Part shown: piece by piece, positions 9,235-18,090 of the stretch
Layout: every line of letters starts with the position of its first letter
Position numbering within the stretch: position 1 is the stretch's first letter
Assembly: GCA_945890865.1 (NCBI GenBank)
Contig: CAMDDB010000008.1
Location: forward strand, 1 to 64,000
Length of the DNA: 64,000 bases
Reading direction: 5' to 3'
DNA from: Flavobacterium psychrophilum
GTDB taxonomy: Bacteria; Bacteroidota; Bacteroidia; Flavobacteriales; Flavobacteriaceae
Program-made: the position numbers and the translations under genes
The notes under the pieces: model-generated
The model's database searches: none
Told to the model about the DNA's origin: nothing
The model's input: only the letters and a program-made list of their open reading frames with translations

Positions 9235-10173
9235 CTAATTAAACTTTTTCTCAAGAATATCCAAAAAACGAGTTTCAAATTCCTCATTGCCTTCCCAATT
9301 GTTATAATCGGGTTTTACAAAGTCTTGGATAAAATCTTTGGCCTCTTCAAAAGAATCAAAGCTATTCAATTGCGAAAGAACGCGGTTGAAATCATCTGAA
9401 TTGCCGCCAAATAATTTTTTTTCAAAAGCAATTCGATCATTAAGTCCAATATTAATGCCTTTATTCAATGTATCGTTCAATGACATTGATTTTTCTTCTT
9501 TCGTTCCCTTTTCTTCTGCTGGTTCTTGTGGCGCATCAATTATTAGAGATTCTTCTATGTCCAATGCATCAAAGGAAAGATCATTGGCCATCTCAACGCC
9601 CGCAGGAACTTCGTCTACTTTTATAAAATCCAATTCTTTATAATCGTGAACCAACATGTCTTCAAACGAAATTTGTTTTGCTACAACCGGTTTTTGCTTT
9701 TCAGGTTTTATGAATTTTTTTTCTGGCTTGCTTTCTGGAATAATTTCTTTAGTAGCTTCGGCAACCTTTTCTACTTCTGCAGCTTCCGTTGGAACTCCAA
9801 TTGGGGTTTCCAAAGCTTCAACTTCATCAAGTTCGTCAAGAGTAACTTCGGCTACTTCACTTTTTTCTTCGGTTGCAGGGACAACTTTTTCTTCTTCAAT
9901 AACTAAATCTATCGCTTGTACAAGCTCTTCTTCTTTGACTTCAACAGGAGCAGAAAAAACGGCTGTTGGCTTTGCTTCTAGCATTTCTTCAATAACAGTG
10001 GCTGGAATTTCATTTTTAAGCATTTCGAAATTTTCTTCGTAGAATCGCAAAATGGTCAATTGATCATACAAATTCTTTGCTTCTTGTTGCAATTGAAGGG
10101 TTTCGGAATGATTTTTTAATTTTAAAATTCGGTGCGCAATACTGATTAATTCAGCAGATACTCTTTTCTTCAT
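9235..10173 (-). CDS. Acidic three-part protein of unknown function
   Basis: I do not recognise a named family. The 312 residues have a basic, helical N-terminus (about 1-65, starting MKKRVSAELISIAHRI), a long low-complexity acidic linker rich in Glu, Val, Ala and Pro (about 70-240), and a folded-looking helical C-terminus (about 245-312) with FGGNSDDFNRVLSQLNSF and a final FLDILEKKF. There is no signal peptide or membrane segment, so it is probably cytoplasmic. It precedes rsmI on the same strand and is divergent from tdk. The two short conserved-looking ends joined by a disordered linker suggest a scaffold or adaptor, which is only an inference. Confidence 0.75.
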   Translation of the reverse strand: MKKRVSAELISIAHRILKLKNHSETLQLQQEAKNLYDQLTILRFYEENFEMLKNEIPATVIEEMLEAKPTAVFSAPVEVKEEELVQAIDLVIEEEKVVPATEEKSEVAEVTLDELDEVEALETPIGVPTEAAEVEKVAEATKEIIPESKPEKKFIKPEKQKPVVAKQISFEDMLVHDYKELDFIKVDEVPAGVEMANDLSFDALDIEESLIIDAPQEPAEEKGTKEEKSMSLNDTLNKGINIGLNDRIAFEKKLFGGNSDDFNRVLSQLNSFDSFEEAKDFIQDFVKPDYNNWEGNEEFETRFLDILEKKFN

Positions 10174-10190
10174 AACTTTATTAAATGGAA

Positions 10191-10222
10191 TTGAATATAT
10201 CGATACTTTTTTAATATTTTTG
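10191..10222 (+). promoter_or_regulatory. Promoter of tdk-murF/alr
   Basis: TTG at 10191-10193, a 21-base spacer and TATTTTTG at 10215-10222 match TTG-N17-23-TAnnTTTG. Transcription should start near 10228, which rules out the upstream in-frame TTG at 10225 as the tdk start. Confidence 0.6.
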
Positions 10223-10275
10223 TTTTGCTTACAAATGTAGCAGAAAATAATTTTTTAACGTACGAAAGATACAAA

Positions 10276-10872
10276 ATGTTTCTCGAAAATACAGTAAATC
10301 AACAAGAACAATTTGGTTGGATTGAAGTAATTTGTGGTTCTATGTTTTCTGGTAAAACAGAAGAGTTGATCCGTAGATTAAAACGTGCTCAATTTGCCAA
10401 ACAAAAAGTGGAAATTTTCAAACCGTCTGTTGATACCCGCTATGACAATGAAATGGTCGTTTCTCACAATAAAAATGAAATTCGCTCTACTCCTGTTCCT
10501 GTGGCTGAAAATATTCGAATATTAGCACAGGGTTGCGACGTAATTGGTATCGATGAAGCCCAGTTTTTTGACGAAGAAATTGTTGCCGTTTGTAATGATT
10601 TGGCCAATTCGGGAATTCGAGTAATTGTAGCCGGTTTAGATATGGATTTTAAGGGAAATCCTTTTGGCCCAATGCCGGCATTAATGGCCACTGCCGAATA
10701 CGTTACAAAGGTTCATGCCGTTTGTACACATACGGGGAATTTAGCCCATTATAGTTTTAGAAAATCGAAAGATGAAAAATTAGTAATGTTGGGCGAAAAC
10801 GAAGAATATGAACCGCTCAGCAGAGCTGCCTATTTCAAAGCCATGCGCCAAAATAAAGAAGAAAAAGAATAA
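10276..10872 (+). CDS. tdk: Thymidine kinase (type II)
   Basis: Phosphorylates thymidine to dTMP in the salvage pathway. The start is set at ATG 10276 (MFLENTVNQQ) because the promoter -7 box ends at 10222. The P-loop is GSMFSGKTE (21-29) and the catalytic acid is E94 in GIDEAQFF. The lasso domain normally carries four zinc cysteines; here only C150 remains, with T153, S182 and A185 where partners would be expected, so zinc is probably not bound. Length is 198 residues. The murF-alr start follows the stop almost directly, suggesting one operon. Confidence 0.93.
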   Translation: MFLENTVNQQEQFGWIEVICGSMFSGKTEELIRRLKRAQFAKQKVEIFKPSVDTRYDNEMVVSHNKNEIRSTPVPVAENIRILAQGCDVIGIDEAQFFDEEIVAVCNDLANSGIRVIVAGLDMDFKGNPFGPMPALMATAEYVTKVHAVCTHTGNLAHYSFRKSKDEKLVMLGENEEYEPLSRAAYFKAMRQNKEEKE

Positions 10873-10873
10873 T

Positions 10874-13318
10874 TTGAACCTCAACCTCTACCATATCATC
10901 ACTTTTTGTAATGGCCTTTTGCAAGGCGAAGCCTCCTCGTTTTCGCCCCAACATATTTCTATTGATAGCCGATCGCTGCACAACGGAAAAGACACTTTGT
11001 TTTTTGCGCTCAAGGGTCAAAACCATGATGCCCATCGCTACCTAGAAGATTTGATTTCAAAAGGGGTTTGTCATTTTGTGGTAGAGCATATTCCAGAAAT
11101 AGTTAAGGGAAAAGCTACTTTTATTGTTGTTGAAAATTCCTTACAAGCTTTGCAACAAGTGGCAATTGGGTATCGCAAACCCTTTCATTTCCCTTTCATT
11201 GGAATTACCGGGAGTAACGGTAAAACGATTGTTAAAGAATGGTTGAATTTTTTATTAAGTCCAAAACATTTGATCGTTCGTAATCCCAAAAGTTATAATT
11301 CACAAGTAGGCGTTCCGCTCTCTATTTTAGCAATGGAAGGCCAATACGATTTCGGAATTTTTGAAGCCGGTATTTCATTACCCGAAGAGATGGAACAATT
11401 GGCATCCATCATCCAACCAACCTATGGTATTTTAACCAATATTGGTGAAGCTCACGACGAAGGATTTTCCAATCGCGAAGCTAAAATAGCTGAAAAAATA
11501 AAACTTTTTAAGCATTGTACTGCTGTTTTCTTGCAAAAAAACGAAGCGATTGAAGCCCTATTACCCTCAGATTGTCACAAACAAACCTGGAGTTTTGAAG
11601 ACGAGAGAGCTGCGGTTTTTGTTTCCCAAAAAAAGCAAGAAAACAGTACCGAATTAACCTTCAAATACCAAAATATCACCTGCCATGCAAACGTGCCATT
11701 TGTTGACGAGCATTCCATTGAAAATGCAATCAGCTGTGTAAATTTTATGCTCTTTATTGGGGAAGACATTGCGTTTATTCAAAATCGATTGGCCGAATTA
11801 TATCCTGTAGAATTGCGTTTGCAAACCAAGAAAGGAATTCAAAACTGTATAGTAATTGACGACAGTTATTCGTTAGATTACCCCTCGTTGAAAATTGCCT
11901 TGGATTTTTTAGAACAACAAAAGCTACACGATAAAAAAACGGTTATTCTCTCTGATATTTTTTCAAGTGGCATTGCTAATGACGTTTTGTATGACCAAGT
12001 AAAACAACTCCTTTCCCGACATAATATTCATCGAATAATTACGATTGGGGAAACCATTGGACACTATTTAAATGAAATGCCCAATGTCATTTCGTTTTCT
12101 AATACACAGGATTTTTTACAGCAGTTTAAGGTGCAATCGTTTCAAAGCGAAACCATCTTAGTCAAAGGGGCGCGCGGTTTTAATTTTCATGAAATTGTAG
12201 TGGTTTTAGAAGAAAAAAATCACGAAACTGTACTCGAAATTAACCTCGATGCCATTAGTCATAACTTAAATTTTTATAAATCCAAATTGCACCCACAAAC
12301 CAAAATTATGGTGATGGTCAAAGCTTTTGGTTACGGCAATGGAGGGTATGAAATTGCTAAACTATTAGAACATCACAAAGTAGATTATCTTGGAGTTGCG
12401 TTTGCCGATGAAGGTATTGAATTGCGAAACGCGGGAATTAGCACTCCAATTATGGTCTTAAATCCAGAAAACAGCAGTTTTAAAGCCATGATTGCCTATG
12501 ATTTAGAGCCCGAAATTTATTCGATTCATGGCTTACAAGCCTTTTTAAAAATAACCCAAGAACAAAATATTTCGCATTATCCGATACATATCAAGTTGGA
12601 CACCGGTATGCACCGTTTGGGATTTGAATCGGACGGAATCGATGCCTTGTGTGCGTTGCTAAAAAACAACAATTTTGTAAAAGTAAAAAGCGTCTTCACG
12701 CACTTAGCGGCCAGCGATGATCGCAATTTTGAGGCCTTTACCCAATTGCAATTCCAACGCTTCGACGCCTTATTTTCTGAAATTGAAAAAGTGGTTCCAC
12801 ACCCACCCATTCGTCATATTTTGAACACTTCGGGTATTTTTAACTATCCCGAAAAACAGATGGAAATGGTGCGTTTAGGCATCGGTCTGTATGGTTTGGC
12901 AAATTCAACTGTAGAACAAACAGGATTGGAAAATGTGAGTACCTTAAGAACCATCGTTTCACAAATTAGAACACTTGAACCCGGAGAAAGTATAGGCTAT
13001 AGCCGAAGATTTATGGTTCAAAAAACGATGCGAGTAGCCACCTTACCTATTGGCTATGCCGACGGAATTAGTAGAGCTTGGGGAAATCAAAAAGGATATG
13101 TAACGATACAGCAACAAAAAGCAACAATTTTAGGTGCTATTTGCATGGACATGATGATGGTTGATGTGACCCATATTCCTTGTAAAGAAGGAGATGACGT
13201 TATTGTTTTTGGAGCGACTCCAACCATCACAGAAATGGCAGCCGCCATGCAAACCATTTCCTATGAAATAGTAACTGGAATTTCGCAACGGGTCAAACGT
13301 GTCTTTTATAAAAATTAA
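10874..13318 (+). CDS. MurF-alanine racemase fusion protein
   Basis: The N-terminal half is UDP-MurNAc-tripeptide:D-Ala-D-Ala ligase (MurF), with ATP loop GITGSNGKT at 110-118. The C-terminal half is a PLP alanine racemase (Alr), with PLP lysine K483 in MVKAFGYG and the second catalytic base Y709 in SIGYSRR. One polypeptide thus makes D-alanine and adds the D-Ala-D-Ala dipeptide to the peptidoglycan precursor. The frame extends back to 10808 inside tdk, but the TTG at 10874, one base after the tdk stop, gives a natural N-terminus (MNLNLYHIITF) and 815 residues. This fusion is known in Bacteroidota. Confidence 0.93.
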   Translation: MNLNLYHIITFCNGLLQGEASSFSPQHISIDSRSLHNGKDTLFFALKGQNHDAHRYLEDLISKGVCHFVVEHIPEIVKGKATFIVVENSLQALQQVAIGYRKPFHFPFIGITGSNGKTIVKEWLNFLLSPKHLIVRNPKSYNSQVGVPLSILAMEGQYDFGIFEAGISLPEEMEQLASIIQPTYGILTNIGEAHDEGFSNREAKIAEKIKLFKHCTAVFLQKNEAIEALLPSDCHKQTWSFEDERAAVFVSQKKQENSTELTFKYQNITCHANVPFVDEHSIENAISCVNFMLFIGEDIAFIQNRLAELYPVELRLQTKKGIQNCIVIDDSYSLDYPSLKIALDFLEQQKLHDKKTVILSDIFSSGIANDVLYDQVKQLLSRHNIHRIITIGETIGHYLNEMPNVISFSNTQDFLQQFKVQSFQSETILVKGARGFNFHEIVVVLEEKNHETVLEINLDAISHNLNFYKSKLHPQTKIMVMVKAFGYGNGGYEIAKLLEHHKVDYLGVAFADEGIELRNAGISTPIMVLNPENSSFKAMIAYDLEPEIYSIHGLQAFLKITQEQNISHYPIHIKLDTGMHRLGFESDGIDALCALLKNNNFVKVKSVFTHLAASDDRNFEAFTQLQFQRFDALFSEIEKVVPHPPIRHILNTSGIFNYPEKQMEMVRLGIGLYGLANSTVEQTGLENVSTLRTIVSQIRTLEPGESIGYSRRFMVQKTMRVATLPIGYADGISRAWGNQKGYVTIQQQKATILGAICMDMMMVDVTHIPCKEGDDVIVFGATPTITEMAAAMQTISYEIVTGISQRVKRVFYKN

Positions 13319-13397
13319 CCGCTATTGTTAAATCTTTGTGAGTATATTCTAGGTAAACAAAATTTCTTTAGTATTTTTACGGCTTAAATACAATTTT

Positions 13398-14273
13398 ATG
13401 GCATCATCTTTCGAAAATTACAACAAACGAAGATTAATTTCTTCTTATTTCTCAGTAGTATTAAGTATTTTTTTAGTGTTATTCCTTTTAGGAACCTTAG
13501 GATTATTTGTAATTAATTCAAAGAAAATATCCGATGATTTTAAAGAAAATATCCCCATGACTGTATTCTTTAATAATGAAGCGACTGATAGCGTTTTGAG
13601 TTCCTTTGATTTGGAATTAAAAAACGCCAATTTTATTAAAGATTATGCCTTTGTTCACAAAGACAGTGCGGCCAAAAATAATGTGGACATTGTAGGGAAA
13701 GATTTTATGGAATTTTTGGGCTTTAACCCCCTACAAAATTCGTTTGACATTCATTTAAAAGGAGACTATGTAAACTCCGTTAGCATCAAAAAAATTGAAC
13801 GTTCGTTTCGAAAAAATGAAATGGTAACCGAAATCATATACGATAAAGAATTAGTAGATTTAGTAAACAATAACGTTAAAGAAATTAGTTTTTGGATATT
13901 AGTGGTGAGTGGTGTTTTAACTGTTGTAGCTATGTTATTAATTAATAGTTCGTTACGACTTTCGGTCTATTCGCATCGCTTTACGATTAAAACCATGCAA
14001 ATGGTGGGTGCTACAAAATCATTCATCAGAAAACCGTTCATTTGGACCAGTATTAAATTAGGCTTGATTGGTGCTGGATTAGCCATTATCGGATTGATGG
14101 GCGTAGTGGTTTATATAGACGGATTATTCCCAAGTTTAGGCATTGCAAACGATTACACTTCTATTGGAATTGTGATCTTTGGTGTATTATTAATTGGGAC
14201 AATTATTACGTCAATTAGTACTTATTTTGCTACACAACGTTTCTTGAACTTAAAAACAGACGATCTTTATTAA
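13398..14273 (+). CDS. ftsX: Cell division protein FtsX-type permease
   Basis: A 291-residue membrane protein with the FtsX plan: short cytoplasmic N-terminus, one membrane helix (about 18-41), an extracytoplasmic domain (about 42-165), then three more helices (about 168-190, 217-242, 255-278). With the ATPase FtsE it couples to cell-wall hydrolase activation at the division site. No ftsE is adjacent. It heads a set (ftsX, DUF3098, uppP, truB) whose order I recall from other Bacteroidota. Confidence 0.88.
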   Translation: MASSFENYNKRRLISSYFSVVLSIFLVLFLLGTLGLFVINSKKISDDFKENIPMTVFFNNEATDSVLSSFDLELKNANFIKDYAFVHKDSAAKNNVDIVGKDFMEFLGFNPLQNSFDIHLKGDYVNSVSIKKIERSFRKNEMVTEIIYDKELVDLVNNNVKEISFWILVVSGVLTVVAMLLINSSLRLSVYSHRFTIKTMQMVGATKSFIRKPFIWTSIKLGLIGAGLAIIGLMGVVVYIDGLFPSLGIANDYTSIGIVIFGVLLIGTIITSISTYFATQRFLNLKTDDLY

Positions 14274-14317
14274 TATTCCTTGAAACAGAAATGTTTCGTG
14301 AAATTAAACTGTACAAA

Positions 14318-14554
14318 ATGGATAAAAACAAAAAACCTGAATTTCTATTTGATCCCTTCAATTACAAAATTTTGTGTGTTGGATTAGCAATCATTGCGTT
14401 AGGATTCTTATTAATGAGTGGCGGCGGTAGTGAAAACCCTGCTGTTTTTAATGAAGAAATTTTCAGTTTTAGACGCATCCGCTTAGCGCCAGCTGTGGTT
14501 TTGATCGGTTTCGGAATTACAATCTATTCTATCCTGAAAAATCCAAAAAAGTAA
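14318..14554 (+). CDS. DUF3098 small membrane protein
   Basis: A 78-residue protein with two hydrophobic segments (about 13-33 and 53-70) separated by a loop containing MSGGG and SFRRIRLAP, the hallmark of DUF3098. Function is unknown. The frame opens at 14291, but the ATG at 14318 (MDKNKKPEFLFDP) gives the usual family N-terminus. Placed between ftsX and uppP, it may have an envelope or division role; that is only suggested by neighbourhood. Confidence 0.85.
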   Translation: MDKNKKPEFLFDPFNYKILCVGLAIIALGFLLMSGGGSENPAVFNEEIFSFRRIRLAPAVVLIGFGITIYSILKNPKK

Positions 14555-14615
14555 TTCGTAATATGTTAATAGCAATTGGTATATTTTCTATTCACATTTT
14601 ACTAATCTCTACTCC

Positions 14616-15401
14616 ATGAATACACTCCAAGCTATTGTTTTAGCGATTATTGAAGGAATTACCGAATTTTTACCTGTTTCTTCAACGGGCCACATGATAG
14701 TTGCCTCTTCTTTTTTTGGCATTGCTCAAGACGATTTTACGAAACTTTTTACTATTGTAATTCAATTAGGAACCATACTTTCTGTTATTGTTTTATATTT
14801 TAAACGCTTTTTTCAATCCCTTGATTTTTATTATAAATTAGTTGTGGCATTTGTTCCTGCGGTGCTTTTTGGACTACTATTTAGCGATTTTATTGATGGT
14901 TTATTAGAAAATCCGATCACTGTGGCCATATCACTCATTGTGGGCGGAATTTTACTGTTAAAAGTAGATGAGTGGTTTGGTGCCGCCGAAGGTACCGAAA
15001 TATCCTATCGTACGGCGTTTAAAATTGGATTGTTCCAATGTTTAGCTATGATTCCTGGTATTTCGAGAAGTGGTGCTAGTATTGTAGGCGGCATGACGCA
15101 AAAAATATCGCGAACTACCGCAGCCGAATTTTCATTTTTCTTGGCCATTCCTACCATGTTAGGCGCTACGTTAAAAAAATCTTACGATTATTACAAAGCG
15201 GGTTTTGTCCTTTCTGGGGATCAAATCAATTTATTGATCATTGGCAATATTGTGGGCTTCATTGTAGCACTTATCGCAATCAAATCATTTATTGGATTTT
15301 TAACAAAAAATGGCTTTAAAATTTTTGGTTATTATAGAATACTTGCCGGTATCGTGATCTTATTTGTTCACTTCTTTGTTCAAAAATTAACCATTATCTA
15401 A
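14616..15401 (+). CDS. uppP: Undecaprenyl-diphosphate phosphatase
   Basis: UppP (BacA) dephosphorylates undecaprenyl diphosphate at the cytoplasmic membrane so that the lipid carrier can be reused for peptidoglycan and surface polymers. Both family motifs are seen: [14 protein letters not shown] at 13-26 and GISRSGAS at 148-155. The length of 261 residues is typical. Its stop codon shares a base with the truB start (TAATG), so translation is probably coupled. Confidence 0.96.
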   Translation: MNTLQAIVLAIIEGITEFLPVSSTGHMIVASSFFGIAQDDFTKLFTIVIQLGTILSVIVLYFKRFFQSLDFYYKLVVAFVPAVLFGLLFSDFIDGLLENPITVAISLIVGGILLLKVDEWFGAAEGTEISYRTAFKIGLFQCLAMIPGISRSGASIVGGMTQKISRTTAAEFSFFLAIPTMLGATLKKSYDYYKAGFVLSGDQINLLIIGNIVGFIVALIAIKSFIGFLTKNGFKIFGYYRILAGIVILFVHFFVQKLTII

Positions 15402-16099
15402 TGACGTCTGAAGAAGTAGTAGCCAGTAGTATAATTTTAATAGACAAACCGCTCACTTGGAGCTCGTTTCAAGCGGTGAATAAATTGAAGTACATTTTAA
15501 AACGAAAATTTGATTTACCCAAAAAATTTAAAATTGGACATGCCGGAACTTTGGATCCATTAGCTTCGGGATTACTGATCATTTGTACGGGAAAATTCAC
15601 AAAAAAAATCACCGAAATACAAGCGCAGGCTAAAGAATATACCGGGACAATTCAATTAGGTGCTACTACCCCATCTTATGATTTAGAAACCGAAATTAAT
15701 GCTCATTTCCCAACCGAACATCTTACGGAACATTTAATTTTTGAAACAACCCTACAATTTGTCGGCGAGATTGACCAAAAACCTCCGGTTTTTTCGGCTA
15801 TAAAAAAAGACGGCAAACGATTGTACGAGCATGCGCGTGCAGGCGAAGAAGTCGAAATTCAAGCGAGAAAAACAACCATTTATGAATTTGAAATTACGCG
15901 TATACAATTGCCCGAAGTCGATTTTAGAGTTACCTGCAGCAAAGGAACCTACATTCGATCTTTGGCTTTTGACTTTGGCTTGGCCCTCGAATCGGGCGGT
16001 CACTTATCAGCATTACGACGCACAAAAATTGGCGATTACAGCGTTAACAATGCTGTAACACCCGCAGGATTTGAAAAATCAATACAAGATGAAGTCTAA
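15401..16099 (+). CDS. truB: tRNA pseudouridine(55) synthase
   Basis: TruB makes pseudouridine 55 in the T-loop of tRNAs. The catalytic aspartate is D52 in GHAGTLDPLASGLL, and a KGTYIRSLAFDFG motif lies near residue 187. At 232 residues it lacks the C-terminal PUA domain of E. coli TruB (314), which I recall as normal for Bacteroidota. The ATG overlaps the uppP stop by one base, and the next gene starts inside its last codons. Confidence 0.95.
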   Translation: MTSEEVVASSIILIDKPLTWSSFQAVNKLKYILKRKFDLPKKFKIGHAGTLDPLASGLLIICTGKFTKKITEIQAQAKEYTGTIQLGATTPSYDLETEINAHFPTEHLTEHLIFETTLQFVGEIDQKPPVFSAIKKDGKRLYEHARAGEEVEIQARKTTIYEFEITRIQLPEVDFRVTCSKGTYIRSLAFDFGLALESGGHLSALRRTKIGDYSVNNAVTPAGFEKSIQDEV

Positions 16100-16649
16100 A
16101 TTTTTACTGTTTATTATATTACTGATCAACTGGTCATTTGCTCAAGTCGAAACTACTATAAATGATTCGGCTTCTGCAAAACCAGTGTCTAAGATTACTT
16201 TTACACAATTTGAACTTTCTGTTCCTTTACAAGGAAACAAAAACAGAGGAGAAGTTTTTCCCGACGGCAGTGTAAATACTAGTTGGTTTGTCCCCGAAGG
16301 TATCAACAGTTCGTTTGGATATGGAATCCATTTAAACGAATGGCTTGGACTAAGTGCACACACTGGAATTGGAATGAAATTATCTGAAAAATTAATTGTT
16401 GCTCCTGTATTTTCAAATTGGCGCATCATGCCAAAAATTGGCGAAGAAACAAGATTAGGTCTCGATGTGGGGTTTGGACAATCCTTTGCGCTGGGAAGAG
16501 GCAACTTAACCGGAACATATAAACGACTAAAATTAAATCTAGAAGCCTCAGAATTGCAGCTTTTTATAGAAATTACTTCCTATGGTTTTCAGCTGCATAA
16601 CCGTTCGCAAGGAAGTATCAGTGTTGGATTTTCATTAGTCTCCTTTTAA
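16089..16649 (+). CDS. Exported protein of unknown function, possible outer-membrane barrel
   Basis: I do not recognise a named family. Starting at ATG 16089 (11 bases inside truB) it has 186 residues with a signal peptide ending near FAQ (residues 1-19). The rest is rich in alternating polar and hydrophobic residues with many glycines, for example FGYGIHLNEWLGLSAHTGIG, and ends GSISVGFSLVSF with a terminal Phe, as in small beta-barrels. It probably belongs to the truB transcription unit and precedes a secreted hydrolase by one base. Confidence 0.75.
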   Translation: MKSKFLLFIILLINWSFAQVETTINDSASAKPVSKITFTQFELSVPLQGNKNRGEVFPDGSVNTSWFVPEGINSSFGYGIHLNEWLGLSAHTGIGMKLSEKLIVAPVFSNWRIMPKIGEETRLGLDVGFGQSFALGRGNLTGTYKRLKLNLEASELQLFIEITSYGFQLHNRSQGSISVGFSLVSF

Positions 16650-16650
16650 T

Positions 16651-17268
16651 ATGAAGAAAACGATTGCCTTTATTTTTTTCTTTTCTTTTGTGGGTTTTTC
16701 ACAAAATATTACCCTTAAATCGGGAGATCTTCTCTTTCAATCAATGAATTGCGGGCCACTTTGCGAGGCGATTAATGAAGTGACTTCAGGGTACCAAGGA
16801 CACGATTTTAGCCATTTGGGATTAGTGTATATTAAAAATGACTCCATACTTGTTATTGAAGCATCCGGCTCGTCGGTAAAAATTACACCCTACGAAACGT
16901 TCAAAACGTATACCGCTGAAAAAATGTTTGTGGGCCGATTAAAAAGAAAATACCGAGCGCTTATTCCAGAAGCCATCGCTTTTGCTTTGCAACAAATTGG
17001 TGTGCCCTATGACGAAGAATATGTGTACAATAACGGAAAATATTATTGTTCGGAATTACTGTATGACGCTTTCTTACATGCTAATAAAAAACCCCTATTT
17101 GATTTATTTCCGATGACTTTCAAATCGCCAAAAACAGAAGAATATTTCGAAGTATGGGTAGACTATTACAAAAAATTAAACATAGAAATTCCAGAAGGCA
17201 AACCCGGCTGTAATCCTGGAGGCATTTCTACTTCAGATAAATTGAAGATTATTGGAACGGTAAATTAA
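16651..17268 (+). CDS. Secreted YiiX/YebB-like NlpC/P60 cysteine hydrolase
   Basis: 205 residues with a signal peptide (1-18, ending FSQ). The permuted papain-like fold is suggested by LKSGDLLFQ (22-30), H55 in DFSHLGLVY, E70 in VIEASG and C133 in YYCSELLYDA, which would form the catalytic set. Family members act on peptidoglycan peptides, amide or lipid substrates; the substrate here is unknown. In the permuted family the cysteine lies after the histidine, as seen. It starts one base after the upstream exported protein, and the two may work together. Confidence 0.8.
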   Translation: MKKTIAFIFFFSFVGFSQNITLKSGDLLFQSMNCGPLCEAINEVTSGYQGHDFSHLGLVYIKNDSILVIEASGSSVKITPYETFKTYTAEKMFVGRLKRKYRALIPEAIAFALQQIGVPYDEEYVYNNGKYYCSELLYDAFLHANKKPLFDLFPMTFKSPKTEEYFEVWVDYYKKLNIEIPEGKPGCNPGGISTSDKLKIIGTVN

Positions 17269-17282
17269 ATCCAAAAAGCCAT

Positions 17283-17882
17283 TTATAATTGGCCTATGAT
17301 TTCCGTAATTTCTTGCTGAATGGAGATGCCTTTATCGTGCAAATACCATTTTTGTAATTCAATTTTTCCAGCTTCATCCACTAGGCCGTGAGCTGCTTTG
17401 TAATCTTCAATTAATTGTTTAGCCCCTAGCGGACGAGGCCCCCATTGGGCAACTACGTTTAATGTTTGAGTGTCTAAAATGATTAGTTTTGGAATGGCCT
17501 TTGCCCCGTTAGTTAAAAATTGTTGCATTAAAGAATCGTTATCATCACGTAATACAATCTTGAGTTGAATCGCATTGGAAACCTCACTCATTTTATTTAT
17601 AACCGGCAATATTTGAGCGGCATCGCCACACCAACTTTCTGATAATACCAGCCAAATACAGTCTTTGCTATTTTTTACTAATTTTACTTTTACCTCCTCA
17701 GATATTGTTATGGTTTTTTCCAAACGATTCATTCGGGTTTCATTTAATTCGGCATAATGCGCTAGTGCTTCTGAAAGATCATGCCCAGTAGGCTTTCCTT
17801 GAGCTACAAGTTTTGATGCTAATTTTCGATATTCGGTATGGGTAAAACTATTCTGTAACGCATTTTGAATGATTTCTTTCAT
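17283..17882 (-). CDS. Thioredoxin-like protein with a single active-site cysteine
   Basis: 199 residues from ATG 17882. The C-terminal half has a thioredoxin fold with ESWCGDA, C85 being the only active-site cysteine; the usual second cysteine of CxxC is replaced by Asp-Ala. A cis-proline loop is visible as KAIPKLIIL. The N-terminal 60 residues are helical. This matches a widespread Bacteroidota/Firmicutes thioredoxin-family protein of unknown role. No signal peptide is seen, so it is cytoplasmic. An upstream ATG at 17915 is unlikely since the -7 box lies at 17902-17909. Confidence 0.82.
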   Translation of the reverse strand: MKEIIQNALQNSFTHTEYRKLASKLVAQGKPTGHDLSEALAHYAELNETRMNRLEKTITISEEVKVKLVKNSKDCIWLVLSESWCGDAAQILPVINKMSEVSNAIQLKIVLRDDNDSLMQQFLTNGAKAIPKLIILDTQTLNVVAQWGPRPLGAKQLIEDYKAAHGLVDEAGKIELQKWYLHDKGISIQQEITEIIGQL

Positions 17883-17901
17883 GATCTTTATATTTATGGC
17901 C

Positions 17902-17909
17902 CAAAAATA
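17902..17909 (-). promoter_or_regulatory. Candidate -7 box of the thioredoxin-like gene
   Basis: Minus-strand TATTTTTG matches TAnnTTTG, 19 bases before ATG 17882. No TTG at the expected distance. Confidence 0.4.
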
Positions 17910-18060
17910 AGGCAATTTTTGTTATTTTTAAGTAAGATATGTTACACAAGAGCAGTAATGATTTGAATAAAACTGGCGGTTTATAGATCCTGATCCATTA
18001 AATACTAATTTGTTCCTATAAATGTTGCTCACATTTTTTTTTAGGAAAAAACGATTTAAC

Positions 18061-18068
18061 TATATTTG
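18061..18068 (+). promoter_or_regulatory. Candidate -7 box of pyrH
   Basis: TATATTTG matches TAnnTTTG and lies 22 bases before ATG 18091. No TTG -33 element at the usual spacing. Confidence 0.45.
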
Positions 18069-18090
18069 CAAAACAAAACAAAACATTCTA

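Noticed and set aside
9338..10042. Overlapping plus-strand ORFs opposite the acidic protein, rich in Ser or Phe
   Set aside because: Their composition is the antisense image of Glu/Lys-rich codons on the minus strand.
10808..10873. Longer N-terminus of MurF-Alr overlapping tdk
   Set aside because: The extra 22 residues are lysine-rich sequence unlike the family, and TTG 10874 gives the expected start.
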